Positions 11,201 to 22,170 of a stretch of 64,000 nucleotides of DNA are shown here, piece by piece. The notes below the pieces were generated by a model. The model ran no database searches, was not told the DNA's origin, and saw nothing but the letters and a program-made list of their open reading frames with translations. Source of the DNA: Paraspadella gotoi (Eukaryota; Chaetognatha); the NCBI GenBank assembly GCA_051294375.1, contig CM119271.1, positions 6,821,632-6,885,631 of the forward strand, written 5' to 3'. Within the stretch, counting starts at the first letter, position 1; every line of letters starts with the position of its first letter. The position numbers and the translations under genes are program-made.

Positions 11201-12340
11201 TCTGAGGTCTCAAAATCTGAGCCAATGGAAGGGAATTCTCTTTAAGAGCGTCCGCGGTTTTCCTCATCGTGGATTCCGATTTTCGCTCCTGCGTCACAGA
11301 CGAGTTCGATCCCTTTCTGCCTTTCCGCCGGGAGGCACTTTTAAAATTTTCCGAGTCGCTTCTCAACTCCTCGGACTCGGGTTTCTCGACAGCTTGACCC
11401 CGTGACGGAACAGCTGTTTCATCGGCTTGACTCTTTTTCTCGTGTGCTTCTTCTTCCGATTCAGACCAATCAAAAGCCAATGAGGCGTTAATTCCGGCGT
11501 CTTTTACCTCGACTTCATCGGGGGCGTCGTCTTCATCGTCCTCAAGAAAATTCTCCTTGTCTCTTTTGAGCTTTTGTTTCGTCTTGGAACCGCGACTCAA
11601 ACTTCGAGACTTGCCCACAGCTTTGGCGGTTTTTGCTCGTGGACTTCGAAGACCTAATCCGGACCAGGCCGCCACTTGGTCTTCCTTCTTTACACGTTTA
11701 GCGCTTTCATTAATCGCCGATGCTTCGCCGATTTCTTCATAACGAGCAGCCTCCCCCTCCGCCAATCGCTTGCTCCGAAAAGTCTTTCTCGAGGGACGTT
11801 CTTCCTGCGAGGCCAAACATTTGTCCAAGTGCTGGGAGACTTTAGCCTCGGTCTTAAAGGAAAGGTGACAAACCGGACACGGAAAGCTGGTATCGGACAT
11901 CTTCCAGTTGGGAATGAGTTCTACTTAGTCATAACGTAGGAAAAAATAATTTATTAGAGTTTTGAGAGAAAAAATGCTCATAAGTGTAAGCCTAACACAA
12001 TAACGTTCAACAACTATTTTTCACCCTTTTCATTTAATTCAGCTTTAAATTGTATGTATGAAAAAAAAATCAATGGTGCTCATAAAAAGGACGTACTTCT
12101 CTTTTACATTAATTGATCACTTTGAGCGAGTTCAAAGATAACGACATGATCCCAAAACCTCAAATAGAAAAAATTGATAGGGTCGTAGGCAAAGTTGGCC
12201 AAATTTGCCAAAACTTGCTGTTTGTCGATAAGCGATGTGCTTTCGTCGTTGTACTCATCGATCAGCATTTTGATGAATGACTCTCTGCCGATTCCGTGCT
12301 GACCAGTTTTTTTGTCCAGGTACTCTTGTTTGCTAAACAT
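8244..12340 (-). CDS. ARMC7: Armadillo repeat-containing protein 7, split by a gene-filled intron
   Basis: Exon 1 is 12159-12340 (ATG at 12340) and contains the ARMC7 hallmark QVLANLANFAYDP followed by YL. It ends in AG before a GTTTTG donor. Exon 2 is 8244-8613, preceded by a pyrimidine-rich acceptor ending GAAG; it continues in frame as DKGAFEIFF...LVEFGVGGLCNL. This aligns residue for residue with human ARMC7 as I recall it (YLR then a 19-residue stretch then LVEFAIGGLCNL). The joined protein is about 183 aa, against 198 in human. The family is a small armadillo-repeat protein whose role is not well defined. The 3,545-base intron holds WRNIP1 and NFATC2IP complete and on the same strand. 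Without splicing, exon 1 reads through to a stop at 12104 (78 aa). The ATG directly follows TTCATTAG, a possible splice acceptor, 107 bases after the EXOC1 stop. Confidence 0.83.
8705..9808 (-). CDS. NFATC2IP: NFATC2IP / Rad60-Esc2 family protein with two SUMO-like domains
   Basis: Intronless frame of 367 aa. The N-terminal half is acidic and serine-rich with a basic RKRRK patch, a stretch of D/S and a lysine/arginine-rich GRGRRKRK segment, probably disordered and nuclear. Two tandem SUMO/ubiquitin-like folds follow, at about residues 197-275 (VKVRTASGVQ...) and 288-366 (INLKIQSLDSKLGQFVVVRVK to CIDVVF). Lack of a C-terminal di-glycine shows they are not conjugated modifiers. In yeast and vertebrates this family assists SUMO-dependent genome maintenance with SMC5/6 and the SUMO E2. 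It lies wholly inside the ARMC7 intron, 112 bases after WRNIP1, and its stop is only 91 bases from the ARMC7 acceptor. AG directly precedes the ATG. Confidence 0.85.
   Translation of the reverse strand: MSDSSDDEVVVPRPSRKRRKLVPDATGEESGELATAPSGSLTSLSSDFLTKDQAIQSGAILKTKKTTLDVIRIDDDATKNVKNRPRPIFIPPSSSSDDDDDVPSRSRSNRSPSPPQFPATASIASKENGRGTGRGRRKRKSTQPRRSAKVNKGLKAVQELRSMHNDLMWRDQLAAHQRDLVECLDTSLVRESQASSSSILVKVRTASGVQRVLLEQSESFAKVFAAMAETEKCDVARIALTLADGRDVRETDTPAELRLTIADIVECVVIRDDVSEGGDEREENISGDDRINLKIQSLDSKLGQFVVVRVKPSDPLKTMMTEAAAALGVEDSSTLSFRFDGETIDPRSTALGHEMEDDDCIDVVFRK
9921..11900 (-). CDS. WRNIP1: ATPase WRNIP1 (Mgs1/RarA family)
   Basis: Intronless, 659 aa, close to the size of human WRNIP1 (665 aa). 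A UBZ-type ubiquitin-binding zinc finger sits at residues 8-28 (C8, C11, H24, C28). A long charged linker reaches about residue 225. The AAA+ core has Walker A GPPGCGKT (278-285), Walker B LLFMDEIHRF (about 334-343) and the sensor segment GATTENPSF. The C-terminal MgsA/RarA tetramerisation region (SAFHKSIRGSD..., EDPRYIARRL, EDIGLGDP) is intact. The family acts at stalled replication forks with the WRN helicase and polymerase delta and binds ubiquitinated chromatin. It is nested in the ARMC7 intron on the same strand, starting 258 bases downstream of the ARMC7 donor. ATG follows AAG directly. Confidence 0.95.
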   Translation of the reverse strand: MSDTSFPCPVCHLSFKTEAKVSQHLDKCLASQEERPSRKTFRSKRLAEGEAARYEEIGEASAINESAKRVKKEDQVAAWSGLGLRSPRAKTAKAVGKSRSLSRGSKTKQKLKRDKENFLEDDEDDAPDEVEVKDAGINASLAFDWSESEEEAHEKKSQADETAVPSRGQAVEKPESEELRSDSENFKSASRRKGRKGSNSSVTQERKSESTMRKTADALKENSLPLAQILRPQTMDKLFGQDSAVGENKVSQCRKADIAWLKALVTSKAPLPSIIFWGPPGCGKTTIAKIIAKAYAGDKKSPYRFVSLSACQVGVAEVKRQSEVARNELKMFKRRTLLFMDEIHRFAKNQQDAFLPIVEDGTIVLFGATTENPSFSLNSALLSRSRVVALDALSTENVTKILERGAEYLRLKILRESGEKVNDEGSVAIEENALNALAGFSGGDARVALNSLQTAVRIFLTSPLNSATCIDADLIKQSLQKSHYAYDRDGDQHYQMISAFHKSIRGSDDSAALYWLTRMLKGGEDPRYIARRLIRIASEDIGLGDPQALIQATAAHQAVMAVGMPECDVILAQVTVYLARARKSVEVYRAMNASFAEIERQAGEGALPPVPLHLRNASTKMMREMGYGKGYSYNPDCSKGEDEKQTYLPEGFETLDFFD

Positions 12341-12447
12341 CTAATGAACGTAAATAAGAACGAATTAAAAGTTTTAAAAATAAAGTAAAACGGTAAAAAA
12401 TTCGACTAGAAATGCAAAGACAACACGGTACAATAGCTTCCAGAGGT

Positions 12448-15400
12448 TCACTGGGATCTGGCAATGTCGGAAAAAAAATCCAAGAGGTCTTGAATGGTAA
12501 AGTTGAGCGTGATCATCGAGCCCGGGTAGCATTTGTTGATGAGTTCTTCGAAATGTTTGTATTGATTCAAGAATTCCAACTGCATTGAGTGCCAAACGGT
12601 TTGATTCAAGTTCTCCTCCTCGCATAGATGCTTCTCGACTTTTTTGTAAAGCAGCTCGATGTTCTTTTTTACGTCTTTTTTCGGATATTCATCGATTACC
12701 TTTCGCAGTTCTTGCCTGTTTAAATGCAAACGAAATGGGATTAATTCGGTGAGTTTCATGACCAATGTAAATAATAAATGCAGTTAGACTGTCGCGCGTC
12801 ACCTTGAAAAGGCCATCTGGTAACCAATCTCCTCCATCTTGACCCCTTGGGCGACTTTGGATTGAATTCCTTCGAAAAAATAATTTAATTTCTCCAATGG
12901 ACGTCCCAATTGCATGGTCACATAAGTATTCAGATGCTCTGTATATTTCGCCTTAGCGTTCTTTCGTTGCTCCTCCAGACATGGAATCTTGAAAAAAGAG
13001 AAGAAAAATATAATTTGCTTTTGAATTGAAAAAATAATGAAAGGGAAAAACTCGACCAATTTATGTACTTTAAATCTGGCGAGGAGGTCGTACATGTGAT
13101 GATAATTTTCCATCATAACGACGTCCTTGGGGTTTTTCTGCTGCTCGGCCGCGCATCGAAGAATGTTGTTAAAAATAGTTCCAACGATGCGAGTGTAGGC
13201 TTTGTCCAAATCGGTCTTTCTTTCCGAACCTGGACCGAGCGAGAAAAAAGTTGCAGTTTAAACATTTAAAATGACAGACTGGAAAAACCAATCGCTTAAC
13301 AAAGAAGCAACCTTGGAAATAAACGAGCCATTCCTTTGGAATGAAAAGGACAAAAGTATTCTAAAAAAAATCCTATTACGTTTTTACCTGTTTACATACA
13401 TAGCAAGAAAACTATAAAAATAATAAATAAATAAATAACTAACTGCAACTAAACTGCAATTCTTCCTGATATTAATTGAAATAAGTTCGCGGAGAAACTT
13501 ACAGCCAATCCTCGGTTGCCTTGTCTTGGATAAACATTTATCTGTTTAACGAAAAATGATACATTCTTACGCAAAGAAGCAATTTAAGGCATCTGCTAGT
13601 AATTGTATATCGCCTAACGTAAAATATCAAACCTTTAAAGATTGTCTCAGCCTCGGAAACGAATTCTTCGAAACTGGCGACAAATGGCAGAATCCCACAT
13701 CTTTTGTTCTTGGCGACGCGGCAATCCTCGATGGATTTGAGGTGAAGATTGACGAGTTGATCGAAGTTGCGCTTCGCCTGTCGAGCGACAATTGATATTG
13801 TTTTCATCTAGCTAAATTTTTAAATTTCTAAATTTCTACTCTTCAATTCTCAACATACATGCACAACACAACATGTCAGGAACAAACTTGTGGAATCTCG
13901 ATTGGAACTTTGTGGAAATCCGTATAAACATTTGTGGATTTAATTCATTCATTGATTGTCTTATTTAATTAAAGATTCATAGATTATTCATTCTTTCGTC
14001 AAGACCAACCAACCTGAATTAAACATGATCCGAAGGTGATTCCCAAAAACGATCCAGATTGGGAGAATGGGCGGATGTGACTCGCTCGCTCATCCTGACC
14101 TAAAAGCCATTAATTTTATAAACGAGAGAAGAAAATAAATAAAATTAATAAAATTAATTACCAAAGCGTAAAGCGAGTTGTAACCGTCGATGGAGTGACC
14201 CTGGTTGAGGAATGACATCAGCTCGATTTCGAGGTTGGGGAAAAGAGCCTCCAGAATGCGTTTGAGCGGATTGTTCTTCAGCTGCCAAAACTCAACAACC
14301 TTGGCCAACGTCGCAGCCTCCATGTCGTTTTCTTTGGGCTCAACGGAATCCGGCGGATCACTATAAACAAGGTATTTCATGAAATTGGTACAACCAATAT
14401 AAAAATATATACCGTATCTTGCCCCTGACTATTTTGACAACTTCTTTATCATTACAACTGCAGTGCAAAAAATGTAACCCCCATATAAGATAACTATAGC
14501 TCTTTCAAAAAACTATTGATTGAAACCAAAAATATAAATTGATTTAGCAGCAGAATTAAGCAATTCTTTTAAATCTAAACTGATGCTCACAATATAGAAT
14601 TGATATAATGATAATGTAATTAACATATATAAAAGGGTTAGAAATAAATCTGCTTTACCTTTTAAAACAAAAAAAAAAAAAAAAAAAAAAAAAATTTAAT
14701 TGCTGCCAAAAATTAATTAATTATTAATTATTAATTTTAAAAATTAATAATGAAAACAATCATTTTTTAAATTAAATTAAAATCAAAATAATTTTATAAT
14801 AAAATATAAAACAATTCATTTATTGTGTATTGATTGTGACATTATGTTGAATCAACACTGTTCTTGTGTATCACTGTATCGAATTCTTGATATGAAATAA
14901 AATAAATATATATATATATATTACTCTGCTTAAACACGAAATGACTTCAGGAAAAAATTTAAAAGTCAAAAACTTTTGAAAGTAACCTAGGGCAAGTTAT
15001 CACTTTGATGAGCTTAACTGTTTAACTTAACTGTTTTTTTAATTTTTAAGAGAACTTTTCCTTACAGGTTCAATTATTTTAATTTGATTTTGTTTAAAAA
15101 TCGTTGACATGACACACACTGAATATGCTCAGCCAATTTAATATTATAAACATTTTATAATAAATAAAAGTTTTAAACTTTTTTAACTAAAACTAATTTT
15201 TTATCTTCATATTTTTTATACCAATCGACTTGGACGTGCTATAACTTTAGAACGCTTGGCTAAATTTTAATGGAACTTGGACCAATCGCTTCATATTTCA
15301 ATAAGCTTTGTTTTATTTTTCTATATCCTTAAAGTTCAGCCATCCAATACCGATTTGTTACTTTTTACTTTTTTTTGCGTCGAAGTGAATTTATAAACGC

Positions 15401-17684
15401 GACTTACTTCAAATGAAAAAACTTTGTGCAAAAGTCCTGCTCTTGCTTGCAAAATGGCTCCAGTTCGTTAAGAACTTTTTCCAGAACTCGATCGAAAGAT
15501 CCGCGTCCTGCTGGATCACCGAAGCTTCGACCGCCGGACTCAGAAGACGAAGTGGGCGACACAGGAGACATTTTATTTAAGCTGCTCGATGAACCGTCGA
15601 GGCCTCTGAACGAAAAACCGTATCGTCAACTTCCACAGCTGCACACTTAGTGCACAGTTAGATCGAAAACTTCTCATCAAACAGAGAAAAATCGCGTACC
15701 TGGAAATATTTCCAGGAGCTAGACGATTGCTTGCAGAGATTGAGGCGCCGGAAGCAAAGCCAAGTCCCAAACTGTTCTTCGCTCGCTCGAAAAAGTCGTT
15801 AATTTGCTTTTCGTAAACTTTGCTGATACTTGAAATGTAAACCTTATAAGTTCCTTCGAAGCGCTTCATGTCAACTTGTTTCAGCCAAAACATCAAATCA
15901 CAGTAATCCAGTAGTTCTTTGTGAGCGGATCGATGCGAGGGGATCTTTAACTCTTGGGCGTGATAACTTAGCGTACCTTAAAGATAAGATCGAAAGAGTA
16001 CTTTCTTAAATCATAAATCAGACTGACTAAAGAAATGTTACTTTTTTAACATTACCGGTAACGGACAATTCGTTTCCTTGTTGAATGAATTTGCTCGTGA
16101 TGAATTTAACGAATCGATTTTGAAAGACTTGACTCAATTTTTCTAATTTCTTCTTTTGATCTTGAACCGCTTTCATTTGGCTAAGACCTGACGACCAAAT
16201 AAATAAATTTAATAATCGATAATATCATAGATAATCGAGACAAATGAGTGAAAGTGAGCGGACTCAAACCCGGATGCAACGAGGAGGCCATTGCCGCTCG
16301 AAGGCTCACGGCAGCAACAGAGCACTGGTGAATGCCGTCGGGCTTATCGAGGGCGCCGTCGGTGAGCGCGGCCTCGTGAGTCTTGCTGAACTCCAGCTGG
16401 TCGACGACCTCTTGCAGGGTGGACATAAGTGACTCCATGTTAACGTTAACCGTCTGCAAACTCCCGTCTCGCTCCTCCATTGCTTCCATGTAGTCGCGAA
16501 CGGTCTGCAACTGGCGGTCGTAACAATCGAGGTTCTCTTCGATGGAAGTAGCGTGGGCCAAAGCACTTAAGGGTGAAAGCGCTATTTATTAAGTACGTTA
16601 TAGATTGCATATTTTATTTCTGCCATTTTCAAAACTACCCACTTGTCCAGTAAAGACATCAGATCGGCGACAGCGGCTTCAGAAGCCAACAAAGAATGAA
16701 TCTGGGCCTCTTCCAAGACGCCCAAGTCTCCTTGGAGGCGTTGCAGAAAGAGCTCCGCGTTGCTGACGGCAGATTCGCATTCGGACATCAGCGTTTCTAG
16801 ATCCTCGGCTTCGCTGGGCGTGATAGCCTAGAGATATTTTACAAAAAAATAAAGCAAAGCTCAAAAGTTGGGTGAACCGTTTGAAGGTAATAAGCAATTA
16901 CTTGATATTCGGCCCCTTGTTGAAGATTAACAGGAAGACCGTCCACATCGCTCTCGTTCTCGTTCGAGCCGATGTCATCTCCACCGGCGCTGTCGGGCGT
17001 CGCTCCCGGAATCGCGCTTGCCGAAGAGATCACTCCACGATTCACTTCGTCTTGTAATCTCAAGGGAAAAAAGTCAAACCGTTAAAAATTTAAACATAGT
17101 GAGAAACTTTAAGACTTCCACCTCGATCGTCTCTCACCTTTGCGAGATGTGAAGAAATTGTGGCTTTTGCCGCGTCAAATAGCGATTGCAAAGCTTGATG
17201 ATGGAAAATATGAATTCGTCCTTTTCCTTGGGCGACGAGGCGACCCATTTGAACAGCTTGTCGAACTGCAGGTCAAATTCGCCCTTGTCCGAGTCTTTGG
17301 CATCCACACAACGAAGCTCTCGCAGTCCCCAGCTCGTTTTCTTTTTATAGCTGTCGCCCCGTTCCGCTTTTTTTATCTGGATAAATACAGTTAGTAGTTA
17401 ACGGTAGTTACAGTAGTTGAAAACGTAAAAGCGAGAATAAGATGTAAAAAAGACATTTTCGAGTCAGGCTTAGAAGAAATTCTCAAAATCTTCTGTGAAT
17501 TCTCCGTGAAGTCACGTCAGACCTGGTGAATCTGAACAGCAGCGGGTTGCTCCGTCGTGACGGTAATACAGAGTAAAGATACTTTTCGACGACGACCGAA
17601 TTTGGTGACGTGGACGACACCGTGTAGACGTTCGTCGTGGGGGGAAAAGACTTCACGTTGAAGAGTGTGTCGAATCGCCGCCAT
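12448..17684 (-). CDS. EXOC1: Exocyst complex component 1 (Sec3)
   Basis: The first exon (17523-17684) begins [11 protein letters not shown], matching the conserved EXOC1 start, then continues [10 protein letters not shown] and [10 protein letters not shown] (Sec3 PH-like phosphoinositide-binding region with the 17138-17376 exon). Further exons: about 16902-17058, 16643-16827, 16270-16565, 16056-16187, 15700-15976, 15411-15604, 14162-14360, 14013-14100, 13640-13765, 13055-13230, 12805-12990 and 12448-12720. Landmarks include [72 protein letters not shown] and the C-terminal FTIQDLLDF. The estimated length is near 850 aa, against 894 in human. The protein is an exocyst subunit that tethers secretory vesicles at the plasma membrane. 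Most introns are short; the one at about 14,361-15,410 is 1 kb and AT-rich with a poly-A run. A transposon arm starts about 143 bases upstream of the ATG. Confidence 0.95.
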
Positions 17685-17826
17685 TGTTTTGCGGCTTTTT
17701 GTTTTTCTTATCAATAATTTACTAAAACGAGAACGAGAATAAGCTAAGAATCAAATGTGAGAAACGAGCATTGAAACCATGTTGATAGTTAAATAAAGAC
17801 GTCACCCAACTCAACCGTGCAAAGTT

Positions 17827-20800
17827 CCGACCAAAAGTTTTTCAACCCGAAATGACGTTAAGTACCGATTTGTCTGCTCAAGGGCTATTAATCGCACCAA
17901 ATTCGATACTTGAAAAAACGCCACGGGGTGGATCAAAAGCGCCAAAGTCACGTGACTTCCGGTTATCTCCAATTTTTTTGGTTTCGTTGATTTTTTTTTA
18001 AAAGACAAAAATTTAAAGATGAAAATAGTTAAAATAGTAAGAATAGATAGTAATATAAAGAAAAAACAATATAAAATATTTAATTGGTAAAAAATAATTA
18101 GAAAAAACCTAATATAAAGTCAATGTTACACGATAATAATGAAAGAAATTACCGTTTGTTAGCTATTGTTTTTAGTTTTATCCACCTAGCGAGTTATACA
18201 GAATTTTAATTTGATTTTATAGAAATTTATTTAATTTGAATGTAAATTTGATTTTATATCTATATTCTTATAACAGGCACAGTCCAATATGAATAGTAGA
18301 AAACCGATATCAGCTGATTTTGGAATTGGCACCGCTATTGACAATTTTCCGTCCCCTCCATGCCAGCCACACAAGGGGAAAGCAGTGATTGAACGTTTAC
18401 ATGGAGTGTATAACTCTGCCAGAGAGATTTTAGCAAAGCAAAAACGCAAGTCGCTCAGGAACTGATGATACTGTGGCGAAAAGGTGACGAAACGATTCCA
18501 CTTCAGTGCAAATTGAAAATTGATAAATTCCGTGAAGATTTCAAAGTCGTCCGAAAAAAGTGCTGAAAAGTCGTCCGAAATATACAATTGCAGTAAGTTT
18601 CAGTATTTTTGAATATCTCAAGAAAACTTAATAAAAGTATTAAAATTTTTTTAGCATAAATCGTTTATGTCGACGGAGGGATTCATATTTTTGACATCTC
18701 CGCTGAGGACGCTATTGATATCGTTCTCCATGACTTAACAAAATCCAAGAAAGACCGAGAAGAGGACGCCGAATTTCTACGGCGCTTACGCCGAAATGAT
18801 CATGTTGCATTCGGCAATTTTGATATCAAGCGGCTCGAGAGATTTAAACGAGCTGCAAAGCGTCATTTGGAGCACCCAAGCAAGAGATGGAAAAGAAGCA
18901 AAGCGTAAACAGGTATATGATTCTAGCATACAAGCACATAGCAGTAAATTGTGATAATTTTTACTTTAAATGTCATACTAATTGGTAATTCATAAAGGAT
19001 GACAATGCGACTGTTTCGTCAGAGATCATTTGCGATATTGACCCTCCATCTGTCGCTAAAGATACTGATCCTACCTGGCAACCAATAGACAAAAAAAGAG
19101 CTAACTTCCAGAGGAAATAAACATCGTTTTAAAGAAAAAGAGCTGGATCAAACCTGCAATCCATGCGCCGATCGAGCTGGCGTGTCTACGGACAGTCTTT
19201 TCCATATTCTCCTGCGCTTTGCTCTCATCGGCAATGGTGTCGAACTAAAGGATGTCAAAATTTCACCTTCACTTATTAATGAGTTGCGACGGGAAGTTCA
19301 TTTGGAAACTGCAACATCGGTCAAAGTAATAATCAGATAATAGAAATTTATTGACTATTAAAAATAATAATTGACTTGTTAATAATAACACATATTACAA
19401 ATTTTTTTGTAGGAAAATTTCCAATTTCCACCTTTCCTGCAAATACATTTCGACGGAAAAAAACGACAAGATCCAATTACTGGCGAATTCAAAGAATATA
19501 TTTCTGTTGTCATTACTGGACCCGGCATGGTATCTGAAAAGTTTCTCTTAGATGCACCAACTGAGGCAGGAACAGGATTTTTATCGCAGAAACTGTTTTC
19601 AAAGCAATCGTTGACTGGGATTTGGTTTCTCGCGTTGTTAGTTTTTCTTTTGATACTTGTTCGGTGAATACCGGAATACACGGAGGTATGAAAAAGTAAA
19701 TTAAAAAATGGGTCTAATAAAATCAAATTTGATTAAAATATACTTTATAGCCGCGTGCATGCATATTGAAAGAATGTTAGGGAAACCTGTAATTTGGATG
19801 CCGTGCATGCATCACATTTTGGAAGTCATTGCTTCATCATTTATCCAAGTTCGCTGGAAAACCTCCGGACCCAAGATTCCATTTATAAGCGCTTCAAAGC
19901 TTCATGGCCACTTATTCTAAAGCGAATGGACGAAATTGTTGAAAAGGCTCATGAAAAAGTTTCCCTTTTGACTCCAGAAGACGACGTGACTCGACGACTT
20001 CACAAATTTGTAACAAGTATTTTTACAACTCATTGGTTCCTCTTCAGTTTTAATTTGTTTGGCCTCGTCAACGTCCTCAGCCTCGTCTAATACAGAAGCC
20101 ACTCGGAGAGTGGAAGTATTATCGAGGAGATTATTTAGAGTTTATCAAACTTGTTAAGGTAAACTTTGCAGTCTTGAAAGTCAAATTAAAATAATTATAT
20201 TTTTATTTCATATATGTTTTTTTCCCCCGATCTCTTTGTCGTGATCAAAGGATTGGTAATTAAAAAAAATGTTAACATCCTTTTTAAGTAGTCTATACAG
20301 TAGCTTAGCCTTAGAATAGACTAGACTCAGAGCTTGATAAGAGTTTTTATACTTTATTCTGGCATACAACAATGTACAGTAGATCAAACTGAGTAAAAAA
20401 GGGTACATTTTTATCATTAATTTTCTTAGTTTTTGACTGGAAATACGCAAATCATCAAAATGGCACAACGAACTGTCTGCTACCCACCACGCGAGGTGGA
20501 TGGGAAACCTATTGTACATTTTGAAAATGCTTTTGTGTCAAGGTCCTGAATTTAAGCTCAGCCCAACCAACAACAAGATATCATTGCGATGAGCTTTTAT
20601 ATTGTAATATATCCACTTTCCGTACTGGTAAAAAAATATTAAAAGAACTGCAAACATTGTAAGAATAATTATTTTTTAATCGTGATTTATAGGTTTGTTT
20701 TGGCAAAACTGCTGACGCTCCGGTGTTGACGCTTCAACTGCATCGAGATTTGGAAGACTGGAAGTCTCGTGATTCAGCTGGGGCACGAGCGGCCATTCGT

Positions 20801-21745
20801 AAATTGGATCTTCATACCGACTACTTAACTGGAAGGTCCGTTATCTTCGCACTGGCTTCCGATAAGGTTGATGACACAACGAAAGCAGCCATGTCTGTTG
20901 CACTTAAAATCTATTTTCGTCGGTTCACACTGATGTTGGCAAGCCTGCTGCTCCGAGAGTCTACTCTGAGGATACGTTAGATAATTTTATTAACCATGAG
21001 TCCTGGCTCTTTTTTAAGGTAACACACTTATATATTTTATATTAAGTAGAATATATATTAAGGAAATCAATCCTTTCTTTTTCAGTTATGTAAAGTTGAG
21101 CCGGCCTTTCTTTCAATTCCTGTAAAGGATTGGCCTGCGGACGAGTCTTAACAAGCTGTTCTGCTTTCTTGTCAACGGATTTTCGACTGTGAATGATGCT
21201 GCGAAAGAGGATTAAATTTGCTTCGGACTTTCACGGCCGCATTACCCCGCGACCAAGAGCAAACACAGCGGAATGCTTCAAGGGATAGAGAAAGCACGGA
21301 AAAGGCATTCTAAAGCGACTAGATTAAGCTATTGCTAAAATCTTTTTTGAAAATTATGTCAATAATTGTGGATAATCGTTCTGTTTTTTTAATTTGATAA
21401 CCTGAAAAATAGCATTTTTGACGCGGAAAAACCGGAAGTTGTTTTTTCTAGTATTATGTTTTGAAACAATAAAAATAGGAATGTTCGTGTTTATTCTTAT
21501 ATTTTCTTGAGAAGAAGTATTAAAAAGTGTAGGTAAAATATTTTTTTTCTTTTGAAAATAATTAAATAACCTTCCCATAATTAAATAACCTTCGAAACCC
21601 CTATATTTGACGCTCGTGGCACTTTGACGCTCTTGATCCACCCCGTACTGCATTTTTAAAAAAATGAAATGGGCACCATTCGAAAGACCTCGATCAGACG
21701 AATCGGTAGACTACGTCATTTCGGGTCTAAAATGATTTTGGTCGG
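17827..21745. mobile_element. DNA transposon with long inverted arms and a decayed transposase
   Basis: The arm at 17827-17950 and the arm at 21620-21745 are inverted copies of each other with moderate divergence. Shared blocks include CCGACCAAAA, CCCGAAATGACGT, ACCGAT/CGTCTG, GGGGTGGATCAA and GCGYCAAAGT. Between them the plus strand carries fragments of a transposase-like protein (separate entry). The outer ends and target duplication could not be fixed: similarity fades outside the CCGACCAAAA block, so the true element may reach a few tens of bases further on each side. It separates EXOC1 from UCHL3. Confidence 0.75.
18291..20999 (+). pseudogene. Decayed transposase-like gene of an uncharacterised invertebrate family
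   Basis: Coding-like plus-strand fragments can be chained through apparent introns and frameshifts. They include VAQELMILWRKGDE (about 18,455), DISAEDAIDIVLHDL (18,690), LQIHFDGKKRQDPITGE (19,440), VDWDLVSRVVSFSFDT...NTG (19,610), WMPCMHHILEVI (19,797), YKRFKASWP (19,888) and LTGRSVIFALASDKVD (20,830). The order, an Asp-Gly-Lys motif, then FDT..NTG, then a C.HH motif before a long helical region, resembles large uncharacterised proteins multiplied in cnidarian and arthropod genomes (from memory). At least three frameshifts are needed (about 18,450, 19,590 and 19,880), so the copy is probably dead. I cannot name the superfamily. Confidence 0.6.
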
Positions 21746-22170
21746 TGGGCAAAGATCCTACGTGCACTTTAGTAATAAGGGGAAAAAATATGAATTTTTT
21801 CATAAGGTTATACCAAGTAGTACAAATTTAATGCTTGAAAAAAAAATTTAGTATAAAATTATTAAATAATAAATATATACTATTAACAAATATTTTGTCT
21901 CCTACATAGTAGCATTATTAACGGAATAGAGTGATAGGTAAAAAAAAGTAAAAAAAAAAAAAAAAAGCCAAAATCAATAGATCAATAGATCAATCATCGA
22001 GTCGTTAATATTCGTGAAGCGAGGGAAACGAGTAAAAAATTGGGGAACAATACCTATGGCTGACATAATAAAAAAAATATCAGACGGTGGCACTTGGCGA
22101 TGAATCAAGACCTAATTGTAGCGGTAAAAAATCGTTTCTCGTTGAAGGCGATCGTTGCTGATCGAGAGGA
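21746..22170. other. AT-rich spacer downstream of UCHL3
   Basis: Between the transposon arm and the UCHL3 stop lies AT-rich DNA with a poly-A tract near 21,950 and a short ATCAATAG tandem near 21,975. It likely includes the UCHL3 3' UTR. No gene is visible. Confidence 0.5.
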
